Assembly (NCBI RefSeq): GCF_002051585.1
Contig: NZ_MZGX01000030.1
Span: forward strand, 1 to 64,000
Length of the DNA stretch: 64,000 bases
Source of the DNA: Ruminiclostridium hungatei
GTDB taxonomy: Bacteria > Bacillota > Clostridia > Acetivibrionales > DSM-1351
Direction of reading: 5' to 3'
This document shows positions 50,847 to 58,982 of the stretch, one piece after another. The notes beneath the pieces are model-generated. The model was not told where the DNA came from. It ran no database searches and was given only the letters and a program-made list of their open reading frames with translations. Positions within the stretch are counted from its first letter, which is position 1; each line of letters opens with the position of its first letter. The position numbers and the translations under genes were made by a program.

Positions 50847-51764
50847 TTGCCAACAGGAGTGATTTTAAAAGGAATTGGTGGTTTTTACTACGTAAAAGAG
50901 GATATAAGCGGAGACGTGTTTGAGTGCAAGCCAAGGGGTATTTTCAGAAAGGATTCCATAATTCCGCTTCCGGGTGACAAAGTTGTTTTCAGTGTTCTGG
51001 ACCTACAGGAGAGATTGGGAAATATCGATGAAATCCAAAAACGTACGTCAGAATTGCTGCGCCCTGCAATAGCAAACATTGACAAGATAGTTATCGTAGT
51101 GGCGGTTAAGGCACCAAGTCCTGATTTCATGCTGCTGGACAAGTTGCTTATTACGGCAGAAATGAAAGGTTTGAATGTTCTTATCTGTATTAATAAAATA
51201 GATATTGACGATGGCAATGCCAGACATATACGGGAGGCCTACTCGCTGGCAGGCTATAATTGCATAGATATCAGTTCGGTTAAAAATATGGGCTACAGAC
51301 ATCTGAAGGAGGAGCTGAAGGACCATACCAGTGTCTTTGCCGGACAGTCAGGAGTTGGAAAGTCTACTATCCTCAATCATATTATGGATGCCTGGGTCAT
51401 GGAAACCGGAAGTGTAAGTCACAAGATTGAAAGAGGAAAGCATACCACCAGACATGCTGAATTGATGGAACTGAAATACGGAGGCTATGTTGCTGATACT
51501 CCGGGCTTCAGTTCCTATGAATTGACAGATTTGCAGTACAGTGAGCTTCAGAACTATTATCCGGAATTCAGAAAGCATATAAATACCTGCAGGTTCAGCT
51601 CCTGCAGCCACATTACCGAGCCTGACTGCCCCGTACGTGAAGCAGTTGGCCGTGGTGAAATTGATAACAGCCGTTTTCAGAGATATGCGCAGTTGTACAA
51701 AACTTTAAAGGATATTCCGCAGTATAAATCGAAAAAGTCAGAATCCAGGAGAGTGATAAAGTGA
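50847..51764 (+). CDS. rsgA: ribosome small subunit-dependent GTPase A
   Basis: 305 residues, starting at TTG behind AGGAGG. It has an N-terminal OB domain, then a circularly permuted GTPase with INKIDI (G4) ahead of [14 protein letters not shown] (G1) and [10 protein letters not shown] (G3), and a C-terminal zinc domain with [14 protein letters not shown]. It checks maturation of the 30S subunit. Its stop overlaps the rpe start by 4 bp. Confidence 0.96.
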   Translation: MPTGVILKGIGGFYYVKEDISGDVFECKPRGIFRKDSIIPLPGDKVVFSVLDLQERLGNIDEIQKRTSELLRPAIANIDKIVIVVAVKAPSPDFMLLDKLLITAEMKGLNVLICINKIDIDDGNARHIREAYSLAGYNCIDISSVKNMGYRHLKEELKDHTSVFAGQSGVGKSTILNHIMDAWVMETGSVSHKIERGKHTTRHAELMELKYGGYVADTPGFSSYELTDLQYSELQNYYPEFRKHINTCRFSSCSHITEPDCPVREAVGRGEIDNSRFQRYAQLYKTLKDIPQYKSKKSESRRVIK

Positions 51765-52684
51765 TTAAGATTGCGCCATCCATATTGGCTTCGGATTTTT
51801 CCCGTCTTGGGGAAGAAATAAAAAAGGTTGATGAAAATGGAGCCGATTATATTCATGTAGATGTTATGGACGGGCATTTTGTTCCTAATATTACAATAGG
51901 CCCGGAGGTTGTAAGACAATTAAGAAAGGTGACCGACAAGCCTTTTGACGTGCATCTGATGATAACCGACCCTGACAAGTATATAGAAAAGTTTGCCGCT
52001 GCCGGTGCTGATATTATTACCGTGCACGCAGAGGCCTGTGTACATCTGGACAGAACAATACAATTGATAAAGGGCTGCGGGAAAAAGGCCGGAGTGGCAC
52101 TGAACCCGGCTACTTCACTGTCCGCCCTGGGATATATATTGCAGGAGCTCAGCATGGTTCTGATTATGACGGTTAATCCCGGTTTTGGAGGCCAGTCATA
52201 TATAGGGTATGCCACGCAAAAAATCAGAGAGCTCAAAAGGATGATTGAGAGAAGCGGGCAGGACATTGATATCCAGGTAGATGGCGGTATTGATGCCAAT
52301 ACCATAGGTATGGTTTCTCAGGCCGGGGCAAATGTATTTGTTGCAGGCTCAGCGGTGTATGGAAAGCCGGATGTGGGAGAGGCAATCGCACAGTTGAGAA
52401 AAAATGCAGAGGAAGGAAATATGCAGCGCAGGAATACTGCAAAAAAACCACCCAGGAGGTTTGCAGATTATATTGCAGTTGCTGAGGCGGCAGCAATAGC
52501 TCAGGATTACGATATTTCCCATGAAATTGGGTTGTTGGATAAGGATGAGTTGCTGGAGGCCATAAATAAATTGGATACCGAGACTATAAAAGAAATACTG
52601 TTTAATAATAAGCCAAAGCTGCAAAGAAGTGTAGAAAGCAAGCAGCATAAAAAGGCAAAGGAACCGCACCTGATGGGCGAATAG
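51761..52684 (+). CDS. rpe: ribulose-phosphate 3-epimerase with a C-terminal extension
   Basis: 307 residues, of which the first 215 are a complete TIM-barrel epimerase ([76 protein letters not shown]) that interconverts ribulose-5-P and xylulose-5-P. The usual enzyme ends near 220. Here about 90 more residues follow, charged and helix-prone, with [20 protein letters not shown] and a basic end (KQHKKAKE). The extension is in frame with no sign of an internal stop. Its role is unknown. Coupled to rsgA and upstream of thiN. Confidence 0.93.
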   Translation: MIKIAPSILASDFSRLGEEIKKVDENGADYIHVDVMDGHFVPNITIGPEVVRQLRKVTDKPFDVHLMITDPDKYIEKFAAAGADIITVHAEACVHLDRTIQLIKGCGKKAGVALNPATSLSALGYILQELSMVLIMTVNPGFGGQSYIGYATQKIRELKRMIERSGQDIDIQVDGGIDANTIGMVSQAGANVFVAGSAVYGKPDVGEAIAQLRKNAEEGNMQRRNTAKKPPRRFADYIAVAEAAAIAQDYDISHEIGLLDKDELLEAINKLDTETIKEILFNNKPKLQRSVESKQHKKAKEPHLMGE

Positions 52685-52750
52685 GCTTTAATTGAAATGG
52701 AAAATCAGAATTATATCGGAGTGATTATGTACGGAAGCTGCGGTGGATGA

Positions 52751-53386
52751 ATGAAGGCTGTTATTGTATGCAATGGTTCTATAAGAGACTATGAGGTTAT
52801 AAGAACTTTTTTTAATAAATATGATTATGTAATATCTGTTGATGGGGGAGCTGCTCATCTGCGCAGACTGGGAATCGTGCCCGATATGCTTCTGGGGGAT
52901 TTTGATTCGGCTCAAAAAGAGGATATCGAATATTTTAAGGGACTTGGAATCCAGGTTGCCCAATTCCCGGCGGAAAAGGATATGACCGACTCCGAGCTGG
53001 CAATTGAAAAGGCGCTGGAACTTGGGGCGAATGAAGTTGTTTTCATAGGTGCAGTAGGTACCAGGTTTGATCATTCCATGGCCAATATTTTTCTCTTAAA
53101 AAAGCTTATGGATAAAAAGGTAAAGGCTTATATTGCCGATGAACACAACCTGATTTACATGTTTGACAAGACCTTTTCCCTGCCGGGTATGGAGAGCTAC
53201 AAGCTGTCGCTTGTGCCTGTTTCTCTGACGGTGACGGGAGTTACCACAACAGGTTTGAAATATCCCCTTGATAATGCCACAATGGAGCTGGGGACTTCCT
53301 GGGGAGTCAGCAATGAGTTTGTTGCAGAGACGGCTACCGTAACCATAGGTGAAGGAATACTTCTGGTTTGTGTTTCAAGGGACTGA
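52751..53386 (+). CDS. thiN: thiamine diphosphokinase
   Basis: 211 residues. It makes thiamine pyrophosphate from thiamine and ATP. Signature stretches are VISVDGGAAHLRRLGIVPDMLLGD, FPAEKDMTDSELAIEKAL and GAVGTRFDHSMANIFLL, with a C-terminal thiamine-binding domain. In Firmicutes it usually follows rpe, as here. Confidence 0.94.
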   Translation: MKAVIVCNGSIRDYEVIRTFFNKYDYVISVDGGAAHLRRLGIVPDMLLGDFDSAQKEDIEYFKGLGIQVAQFPAEKDMTDSELAIEKALELGANEVVFIGAVGTRFDHSMANIFLLKKLMDKKVKAYIADEHNLIYMFDKTFSLPGMESYKLSLVPVSLTVTGVTTTGLKYPLDNATMELGTSWGVSNEFVAETATVTIGEGILLVCVSRD

Positions 53387-53426
53387 CAGGCTGTGGAACT
53401 GATATTTTTTAGAATTAAAGCTTTTT

Positions 53427-53453
53427 GGGAAACAAGGGAAACAAGGGAAACAA
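53427..53453 (+). repeat. three perfect copies of a 9-bp unit
   Basis: GGGAAACAA is repeated exactly three times just before the likely start of the next gene. It lies within the 5' part of the longer frame, where it would encode ETR repeats, and its A+G-rich units could act as the ribosome binding region. Such short tandem repeats can slip. Confidence 0.85.
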
Positions 53454-53458
53454 AGCTG

Positions 53459-54016
53459 ATGGGAAATTTCGTAACAGATACGACAATTTATAGAGGAAAG
53501 CCGGAGAGCGGTCTCTCTGAAAGACAGCAAAGGGAACTGGCTGCCTATGAGCTGCTGGAGGAACTGGACATAGGCTATTTGAGGCTTGACCACGGAGAAA
53601 CGGCCACCATTGAGGATTGCCACGAAGTTGAGAAGCTTTTGAAAATAGAAATTTGTAAAAATCTTTTTTTATGTAATTCTGCAAAAACAAGCTTTTATCT
53701 TTTGGTTATGCCAGGGAGTAAAAAGTTTGACACAAAGACAGTAGCAAGGCAGATAAACTCTTCAAGACTGTCCTTTGCTCCTGCTGAATTTATAGAGGAG
53801 TATCTGAATATTAAGCCCGGTTCTGTAAGTATACTGGGCCTCATGAATGACAGGGAAAAAAAGGTGAAGCTGCTCATAGACAGGGATATTCTGAAGTCGG
53901 AATATTTTGGCTGCCATCCCTGTGTTAACACCAGCAGCCTGAAAATAAAAACCGGGGACCTGCTTTCAAGGTTTTTGCCATATACGGGCCATACTCCGGT
54001 ATACGTGGATTTATAG
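53459..54016 (+). CDS. YbaK/ProX-like aminoacyl-tRNA deacylase domain protein
   Basis: 185 residues from the ATG at 53459; a GTG at 53393 would add 22 residues that include the 9-bp repeat. It matches the YbaK/EbsC prolyl-tRNA-deacylase fold of the ProX type: YELLEELDIGYLRLDHGETATIEDCHEVEKLL, then KNLFLCNSAKTSFYLLVMP and FGCHPCVNTSSLKI near the end. ProX-like enzymes hydrolyse mischarged Ala-tRNAPro. The gene follows thiN by 72 bp. The catalytic lysine region (SAKTSFYLL) is recognisable. Confidence 0.82.
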   Translation: MGNFVTDTTIYRGKPESGLSERQQRELAAYELLEELDIGYLRLDHGETATIEDCHEVEKLLKIEICKNLFLCNSAKTSFYLLVMPGSKKFDTKTVARQINSSRLSFAPAEFIEEYLNIKPGSVSILGLMNDREKKVKLLIDRDILKSEYFGCHPCVNTSSLKIKTGDLLSRFLPYTGHTPVYVDL

Positions 54017-54223
54017 GATTTGAAACATACCGCAGGTAATAATATGGAGGATTATAGTTCGGATTATAATCGGACTGGAAAAACATATGGAATTCCGTTG
54101 CAGCTTTAAAAAGTTTTTAAAAGTTAAAAGTTTCTGAAGTTTTTGAAAAAATTCTGCTGCTTATGAAAAAACATGGTTGCATGTGCGGTGGAATCATGTT
54201 AATATATTTAAGGTAAAAGATTT

Positions 54224-54249
54224 GGGGCATTAGCGCAGTTGGGAGCGCA
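54224..54249 (+). pseudogene. 5' remnant of a tRNA gene
   Basis: GGGGCATTAGCGCAGTTGGG followed by AGCGC reads as the acceptor 5' strand, T8-A9 equivalent and an intact D arm (GCGC/GCGC). No anticodon arm or T arm follows. It lies 90 bp before the intact tRNA-Ala and looks like a truncated tRNA copy. Confidence 0.55.
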
Positions 54250-54339
54250 AGCTATCGGATGTGCAACCCCACAGCAAGAAAGAAATTTAGAAATTGAAAA
54301 AGCCGGGAAACTGCATAAATAACGGGTTTTCCAACATAT

Positions 54340-54415
54340 GGGGGTGTAGCTCACCTGGGAGAGCGCTTGACTGGCAGTCAAGAGGTAAAGGGTTCGATCC
54401 CCTTCATCTCCACCA
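54340..54415 (+). tRNA. tRNA-Ala (anticodon GGC)
   Basis: All arms pair: acceptor GGGGGTG with CATCTCC, including the G3-U70 wobble that marks alanine tRNAs; D arm GCTC/GAGC; anticodon stem CTTGA/TCAAG with loop CTGGCAG, giving anticodon GGC; T arm AAGGG/CCCTT around TTCGATC. The 3' ACCA is encoded. A terminator follows immediately. Confidence 0.95.
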
Positions 54416-54490
54416 CAATACAAAAAACCACAAGGCCAAAACCTTGTGGTTTTTTACTATGAAGTGCTGGGCACTTAATATGTTCCATTA
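54359..54490 (+). repeat. direct repeat copy A (tRNA 3' part, terminator and flank)
   Basis: About 130 bp from the D-arm end of tRNA-Ala through its terminator to TGTTCCATTA is repeated, with scattered changes, at 55702-55830. The two copies bracket the DUF4062 gene. The similarity extends well past the tRNA, so this is a segment duplication rather than a simple integrase core site. Confidence 0.85.
54422..54455 (+). terminator. intrinsic terminator of tRNA-Ala
   Basis: A 14-bp stem (54422-54435 with 54442-54455) has a 6-nt loop, with the second arm ending in six T. It lies 7 bp after the tRNA. Confidence 0.9.
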
Positions 54491-54674
54491 TATGAGCTAT
54501 ACAGATGTTGCAGTCCTGCTGCGGCCCTAAAACTCTTCTGCAGATTGATGCCTATTGAAAAATATGGTATTATTTTTTTGGTAGTATTATACATTATCTA
54601 TCATGTGAAGTTGATAATTTTCTATATTTGATTGGCTTGACTTGTATGCATTATATTATTGGGGGGACTTTATT

Positions 54675-55619
54675 ATGGCAAATACAATTATAAAACAACA
54701 TGTTCCGGTTTTTATATCATCGACCTACGAGGATTTAATACCGTATCGTGATGAAGTGCAACGTGTTTTAGTAAGACTAGAGCAAATTATAAAGGGAATG
54801 GAATACTTCGGATCAAGTCCTGAAAGTTCCCTTGATGTTTGCTTAAAGCAAGTTAGAGAAAGTAAAATATTTATTTCTATTATCGGAATGAGATATGGTT
54901 CAATTAATGATGATACTGGATTGTCTTTCTCACAACTAGAGTATGAAGAAGCAATAAAAAATAGTATACCAACATTAATATATATAATTGATGAAAATCA
55001 TCCAATAGCGCCTAAATATGTTGATATCGGAGAAAAGGCGAAAAAACTGATCGATTTTAAAGACTATCTGAAGAAAAAGCATACGGTAAGTTTTTTTACA
55101 ACTCCAAATGATTTAGGTGAAAAGATATCTCATGATTTAGTCGAAACGCTATCATCTTTTTGGCAAATTGAAGCTGAGCAAAAAGATAATACAATGATAG
55201 AAAATGATATTTTATCTATTATCGATAGATTTCGATTAAGACCTGCTAAGTACTATGGCCAAGAAGTTCAGCTCAGAATGAGGATTTTAGAAGATTTAAA
55301 GGGAAGTACACTAAAAGATGAACTTGTTTTAAACTTAGGACTGTCTCTAGGTGATACTGTTGCTGTTGATGTTATTGTTGTAGATAGCAAAAATAAAGCT
55401 ATAAATAGACCTATTTCTTTGTATGCTGATGGTGAAAATGCCGATTGGCTTGAAAATATTGCTAAAGGTAGCATAATAGAGGCAAAGGTCAGACTATCAT
55501 TTTGCACTATTAAAGAAATTAATAAATATGATGGTGGAACAATACTAAGAAACTCCACATATCTCGGTTTTATAGTGATTAATGGACTTTCAATCGAGGG
55601 GCAAAATAAAGTTGGCTAG
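54675..55619 (+). CDS. DUF4062 domain-containing protein
   Basis: 314 residues from the ATG at 54675 (GGGGGGAC 6 nt upstream). The N-terminal half (about 1-165) is a DUF4062 domain: PVFISSTYEDLIPYRDEVQR, KIFISIIGMRYGSIND and LSFSQLEYEEAI, a Rossmann/TIR-like fold found in proteins often linked to defence or stress signalling. The C-terminal half is not recognised. Codons are visibly more A+T rich than in the flanking housekeeping genes, and the gene lies between two copies of a tRNA-derived repeat, which suggests acquired DNA. No partner gene is present. Substrate and role unknown. Confidence 0.85.
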   Translation: MANTIIKQHVPVFISSTYEDLIPYRDEVQRVLVRLEQIIKGMEYFGSSPESSLDVCLKQVRESKIFISIIGMRYGSINDDTGLSFSQLEYEEAIKNSIPTLIYIIDENHPIAPKYVDIGEKAKKLIDFKDYLKKKHTVSFFTTPNDLGEKISHDLVETLSSFWQIEAEQKDNTMIENDILSIIDRFRLRPAKYYGQEVQLRMRILEDLKGSTLKDELVLNLGLSLGDTVAVDVIVVDSKNKAINRPISLYADGENADWLENIAKGSIIEAKVRLSFCTIKEINKYDGGTILRNSTYLGFIVINGLSIEGQNKVG

Positions 55620-55687
55620 ATTAGTTTATAATTGAGAATTGTGAATATAAAGCTAATATGACATACCACTAATACAACTCCCACATG

Positions 55688-55756
55688 GGGGTTCAGATGA
55701 GAGAGCGCTTGACTGGCAGTCAAGCGGTAAAGGGTTCAATCCCCTATGCTCCACCA
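55688..55756 (+). pseudogene. degenerate second tRNA-Ala(GGC) copy
   Basis: The anticodon arm (CTTGACTGGCAGTCAAG) is identical to the intact gene and the T arm and CCACCA end are nearly so. The 5' part is 5 nt short in the D arm, and the acceptor stem has mismatches at two positions (GGGGGTT against ATGCTCC). It should not fold as a functional tRNA. Confidence 0.8.
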
Positions 55757-55830
55757 AAAGACAAAAAACCACAAGGCCAAAACCTTGTGGTTTTTACTAT
55801 GAAAGGCTGGACACTTGATATGTTCCATTA
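55702..55830 (+). repeat. direct repeat copy B (degenerate tRNA 3' part, terminator and flank)
   Basis: Second copy of the roughly 130-bp segment described at 54359-54490, shared through the terminator hairpin and TGTTCCATTA. Confidence 0.85.
55764..55795 (+). terminator. duplicated intrinsic terminator
   Basis: A 13-bp stem (55764-55776 with 55783-55795) with the same CCAAAA loop as the terminator after the intact tRNA-Ala; part of the duplicated segment. Confidence 0.85.
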
Positions 55831-56108
55831 ACGGGCTACTGCTTAAGCGTAGCGGTTTTGAGGATAAGAAATGGTGATTTGCCACAGTTTGTTGGTCATA
55901 TTGATATATATATGGAATTACTGACATGAAAAGCCTCTGGTATACTTCTTTGATAAGATTAGAAAAAAATCAAGGTTATTACTTAACCTATATTATTGAT
56001 TATATATCAAATTCTTTTGAAATTAGAATGTGGCTGGTTGATATCTTAAAGAGCATGAGTTCAGATAAAAGAAGTTCTATTGTTAAAAGGCTGGTATTCC
56101 TCAGATTA
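55831..56108. other. spacer with a doubtful 62-codon frame
   Basis: A plus-strand frame at 55926-56114 (MKSLWYTSLIRLEKNQGYYL onwards) has protein-like composition but no ribosome binding site and no recognisable domain; probably a remnant. Nothing else was seen. Confidence 0.35.
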
Positions 56109-56270
56109 TTATAAACAACAGATTTGCATAGCCAGGTGCAATAGTGGGCCCTGGCTTTTGTCTACGATATAAATAATTTCATCAGAATTATATAGTTCCA
56201 GTCTTTCGATGATTGTAGCTGAATCAGTGACGTTATACAGTGCTGCTTCATAGATTTTACCATAATACAT
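56109..56270 (-). CDS. small 53-residue ORF, possibly a gene remnant
   Basis: The frame runs ATG to TAA and reads KIYEAALYNVTDSATIIERL, then ELYNSDEIIYIVDKSQG, which looks like genuine protein. GGAAA lies 7 nt before the start. It starts 37 bp after the RpiR gene on the same strand and could be co-transcribed. No family recognised. Confidence 0.4.
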   Translation of the reverse strand: MYYGKIYEAALYNVTDSATIIERLELYNSDEIIYIVDKSQGPLLHLAMQICCL

Positions 56271-56307
56271 GGTAGAATTTCCTTTATACTGCTTTCATCA
56301 GTACTGC

Positions 56308-57027
56308 CTATTCAATAGCTGCCTTGTTCTTTCTCATTAACTTCTGTATTACCTCTTCAAGAAAAATAAAGAAGACAGTCCGTGATTTCTCATAAGGCAA
56401 TAAGTCATCAGGCTGATTATACTTGGAAAGCCAGAAAATATGGTCACATTGTTTAAACAGTTCGGTATTATATTCTTCGACTACCATTGCAACCTGGCAA
56501 GACTTTGATTTTGCAGCATTATATATGTTTTCAAAGGTACGAAAGGAACCGGTAACTGTAAGCAGAATAAGTAAGGTAGACTCATCTGACATTGATGAAA
56601 TAGATATTTCATCTGTTACAGCGAAAATTACCTTATTTGTTATGGTTCTTAATCTATATTCAAAATATTGGGCACAAATAAGTGACGGTCCATATCCGAA
56701 TAAAATAATCTTTTCACGAGATTCAATAAGGCTAATTAGTTCATCAACCTTTTTCTCATCAAAATTATCAATAAATTTTGAAATCCTTGTCAATTCATCA
56801 GAATAATCTTCAGAGGGTACTTCTCTTTCGTATAGGAAATCCAAGTATTGTTTATAATTTTCAAATCCAAGTTTTTTTACAAATTTGGATATCTTTGAAA
56901 CAGAGCAGTCGCACAACTCCGCAGCTTCTGAGATCCGTATATTCGAATTCTGTCTGCTGTAATCATAAAGCTTTGCGTGAATTTGCTGCTCTAAAGGATT
57001 CAGAACACTTAAATTAACATTAATCAT
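56308..57027 (-). CDS. RpiR/MurR-family transcriptional regulator
   Basis: 239 residues. An N-terminal helix-turn-helix (about 10-75, IRISEAAELCDCSVSKISKFVKKLGF) joins a SIS sugar-phosphate-binding domain (about 100-230, IILFGYGPSLICAQYFEYRL). Family members respond to phosphorylated sugars and control adjacent sugar operons. It is divergent from the oxidase/Etf/kinase operon starting at 57428, and several GAAAA..TTTTC dyads lie between them, so it very likely controls that operon and itself. Confidence 0.88.
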   Translation of the reverse strand: MINVNLSVLNPLEQQIHAKLYDYSRQNSNIRISEAAELCDCSVSKISKFVKKLGFENYKQYLDFLYEREVPSEDYSDELTRISKFIDNFDEKKVDELISLIESREKIILFGYGPSLICAQYFEYRLRTITNKVIFAVTDEISISSMSDESTLLILLTVTGSFRTFENIYNAAKSKSCQVAMVVEEYNTELFKQCDHIFWLSKYNQPDDLLPYEKSRTVFFIFLEEVIQKLMRKNKAAIE

Positions 57028-57067
57028 TTAGGCACCTCAGCTTGATTTGATAAAGCATAGGTTCAAA

Positions 57068-57096
57068 GAAAAATTTTCGGTTGTAGAAAATTTTTC
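57068..57096. promoter_or_regulatory. candidate RpiR operator pair near its own gene
   Basis: GAAAAATTTTC (57068-57078) and GAAAATTTTTC (57086-57096) are exact reverse complements spaced 7 bp apart, and each is itself nearly palindromic. They lie about 40 bp upstream of the regulator start. The second half also belongs to the structured repeat described next, so the assignment is tentative. Confidence 0.4.
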
Positions 57097-57202
57097 TTAC
57101 CCCAGATGCGTTTCAACGAGGTGGGAGATATTCACTCACCGTCTGAAACCCGATGCGGAACCCACCTATAGAGGCGGGGGACATCTATTTCCTCGTTATA
57201 AA
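57085..57202 (+). repeat. structured ORF-less element, copy 1
   Basis: About 118 bp related to an inverted copy at 61982-62141. Shared parts include TTTCTTACC, TGCGTTTCAACGAGG, an ATGCGG core, TATAGA, GGGGGACAT and CCTCGTTATAAA. An outer stem AACGAGG/CCTCGTT (57115-57121 with 57191-57197) encloses two hairpins: CCGT/GCGG (57139-57142 with 57155-57158) and CACCT-ATAG-AGGCG (57163-57176). Differences between the copies preserve pairing, so it probably acts as RNA. Family not recognised. Confidence 0.7.
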
Positions 57203-57242
57203 AGTTATTTTATCATTAAGAATATGCATTGTAAATATAAAC

Positions 57243-57293
57243 GGAAAAGTTTCCATTAAAAGCATTGAATTATTGATAAAACAGAAAATTTTC
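57243..57293. promoter_or_regulatory. two candidate RpiR operators upstream of the oxidase operon
   Basis: GGAAAAGTTTCC (57243-57254) and GAAAATTTTC (57284-57293) are palindromic and have centres 40 bp apart, close to four helical turns. They lie just upstream of the -35 box at 57305. Binding by the divergent RpiR protein is inferred. Confidence 0.5.
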
Positions 57294-57304
57294 CGTATTT
57301 TTTA

Positions 57305-57333
57305 TTGACATCCAATATTACTGGATATATAAT
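57305..57333 (+). promoter_or_regulatory. consensus sigma-A promoter of the catabolic operon
   Basis: TTGACA (57305-57310), a 17-bp spacer and TATAAT (57328-57333) match the vegetative consensus exactly. The first gene starts at 57428 behind GGAGGAAG. Confidence 0.9.
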
Positions 57334-57427
57334 CAGAGCATGATCATAAATAATTCACAAAAAAAGTGCACTTGATGCAAGAAATTTTGGTTATTTTTCA
57401 TACCAAGAAAACAAATTGGAGGAAGTT

Positions 57428-58906
57428 ATGTTGAACACTGATATGATACTTAAAACATTAGCTGATATGCTTTTGCCGGATCAAATCAACATTAATGAAG
57501 ATGAGCTTTATGATGCGGCTGCCGACAGGTATAAGAAATATGCCAAGGCTAAAAAGGTATTAGATGTGCCAAGCCCGATTGCTATTGTATACCCTAAAAA
57601 TACTGAGCAAGTCAGCAAACTGCTTATGTTCTGTAACGAGCATGGAATCAATGTTATTCCGAGAGGTGGAAAGACAGCAACCGAGGGCGGTCTGGAAAAT
57701 TGGAAAGAAAACACTATAGTCATAGATGCACTTAACCTTAATGAGATTATTAAAATTGATACTTACAATGCTCAAGCAACAGTTCAGGCAGGTGTTGCCC
57801 TTCAAAACCTGGAAGATGAGCTCAGAAAAGTAGGTTTTACAACCGGACACTCGCCTCAATCGAAACCAGTGGCAAAATACGGAGGCCTGGTTTCTACAAG
57901 GAGTATAGGGCAATTTTCTACATTGTATGGCGGTATTGAAGATATGGTAGTAGGTCTGGAATGTGTATTCCCGGATGGTCACATTGCACGCATAAAAAAT
58001 GTATCAAGAAGAGCAGGCGGCCCTGATATCCGACACATTGCCATCGGAAATGAAGGTTCTTTATGCTTCATAACGGAGGTTACCATCAAGATATTCCGAT
58101 ATTACCCTGAGAATAATAAATTCTATGGCTACCTTGTGAAGGATGTTGATACAGGTATCAAGATTTTAAGGGAAGTCATTGTAAATGGCTTTAAGCCGTC
58201 AGTGTCCAGAATTTACTCAGAGGAAGATGCGGCTCAGCATTTTTATCATTTTTATGAAAACAAATGTGTCCTGGTATTTATGGCTGAAGGACCTAAAGGA
58301 ATAGTGCAAGCCACCGGTGAGGCCATAGAGGAAGCTGTTGCAAAATTCGGTGATGGGGTGGTTAAGCAAGTAGACGGCCAATTAATTGCGGATTGGTTTA
58401 ATCACCTGAATTGGTCTCAGAAGGATATAGATGATGAGATTGAGGGCATGATTGAGAATGACAGTCATGCTGGATTTACAACAGAGATTTCTGCAGATTG
58501 GGAAACCATTCCAAAGATATATCATAATGTAATAGAACGTGTCAGAAATGAGTTTTCAAGAGCTCACGATATTACAATGCTGGGAGGTCATTCTTCCCAT
58601 AGCTATATTAACGGTACCAATATGTACTTTGTATATAACTATGATATACATTGTGCACCTGAGGATGAAATGATTATTTATCATCATCCAATTCAAAAGA
58701 TTATCGTTGAAGAAACTCTTAAAGCAGGAGGCTCTATGTGCCACCATCATGGGATTGGAAAATATCGCAGTGAATGGACCCTGATGGAACACGGAACAGC
58801 TTACTATATGCTTGAAAAATTGAAACAAGCTTTTGATCCCAAGGGTATTATGAATTACGGTACAATTTTTCCTCAGGAAGAGGGAATAAATAAGTACATT
58901 AAGTAA
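57428..58906 (+). CDS. FAD-linked oxidase (glycolate/D-lactate oxidase and alkyl-DHAP synthase type)
   Basis: 492 residues from the ATG at 57428 (GGAGGAAG upstream). The VAO-type FAD domain shows VIPRGGKTATEGG and GHSPQSKPVAKYGGLVSTRSIG, and a substrate domain ends with GGSMCHHHGIGKYRSEW and FDPKGIMNYGTIFP. These match D-2-hydroxyacid dehydrogenases and alkylglycerone-phosphate synthases. No Fe-S cysteines or membrane segments are seen. With EtfB and EtfA genes in the same operon, it probably passes electrons from a hydroxyacid or polyol-derived substrate to the electron-transfer flavoprotein, as in the EtfAB-coupled lactate dehydrogenase of acetogens. The substrate is not readable. Confidence 0.85.
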   Translation: MLNTDMILKTLADMLLPDQININEDELYDAAADRYKKYAKAKKVLDVPSPIAIVYPKNTEQVSKLLMFCNEHGINVIPRGGKTATEGGLENWKENTIVIDALNLNEIIKIDTYNAQATVQAGVALQNLEDELRKVGFTTGHSPQSKPVAKYGGLVSTRSIGQFSTLYGGIEDMVVGLECVFPDGHIARIKNVSRRAGGPDIRHIAIGNEGSLCFITEVTIKIFRYYPENNKFYGYLVKDVDTGIKILREVIVNGFKPSVSRIYSEEDAAQHFYHFYENKCVLVFMAEGPKGIVQATGEAIEEAVAKFGDGVVKQVDGQLIADWFNHLNWSQKDIDDEIEGMIENDSHAGFTTEISADWETIPKIYHNVIERVRNEFSRAHDITMLGGHSSHSYINGTNMYFVYNYDIHCAPEDEMIIYHHPIQKIIVEETLKAGGSMCHHHGIGKYRSEWTLMEHGTAYYMLEKLKQAFDPKGIMNYGTIFPQEEGINKYIK

Positions 58907-58982
58907 CAGTGCAACTCATCAACCATTCTCTTTAAAGTAGTAGGGGTAAGGGAGAAAATCTTTAAAATTTTTAGGAGGGTTT

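Noticed and set aside
55688-55756. Second functional tRNA-Ala
   Set aside because: D arm is 5 nt short and the acceptor stem has mismatches, so it is called a pseudogene.
57047-57259. Plus-strand 70-codon frame across the structured element
   Set aside because: The related inverted copy does not conserve this frame, while helices are conserved; the region acts as RNA or DNA, not protein.
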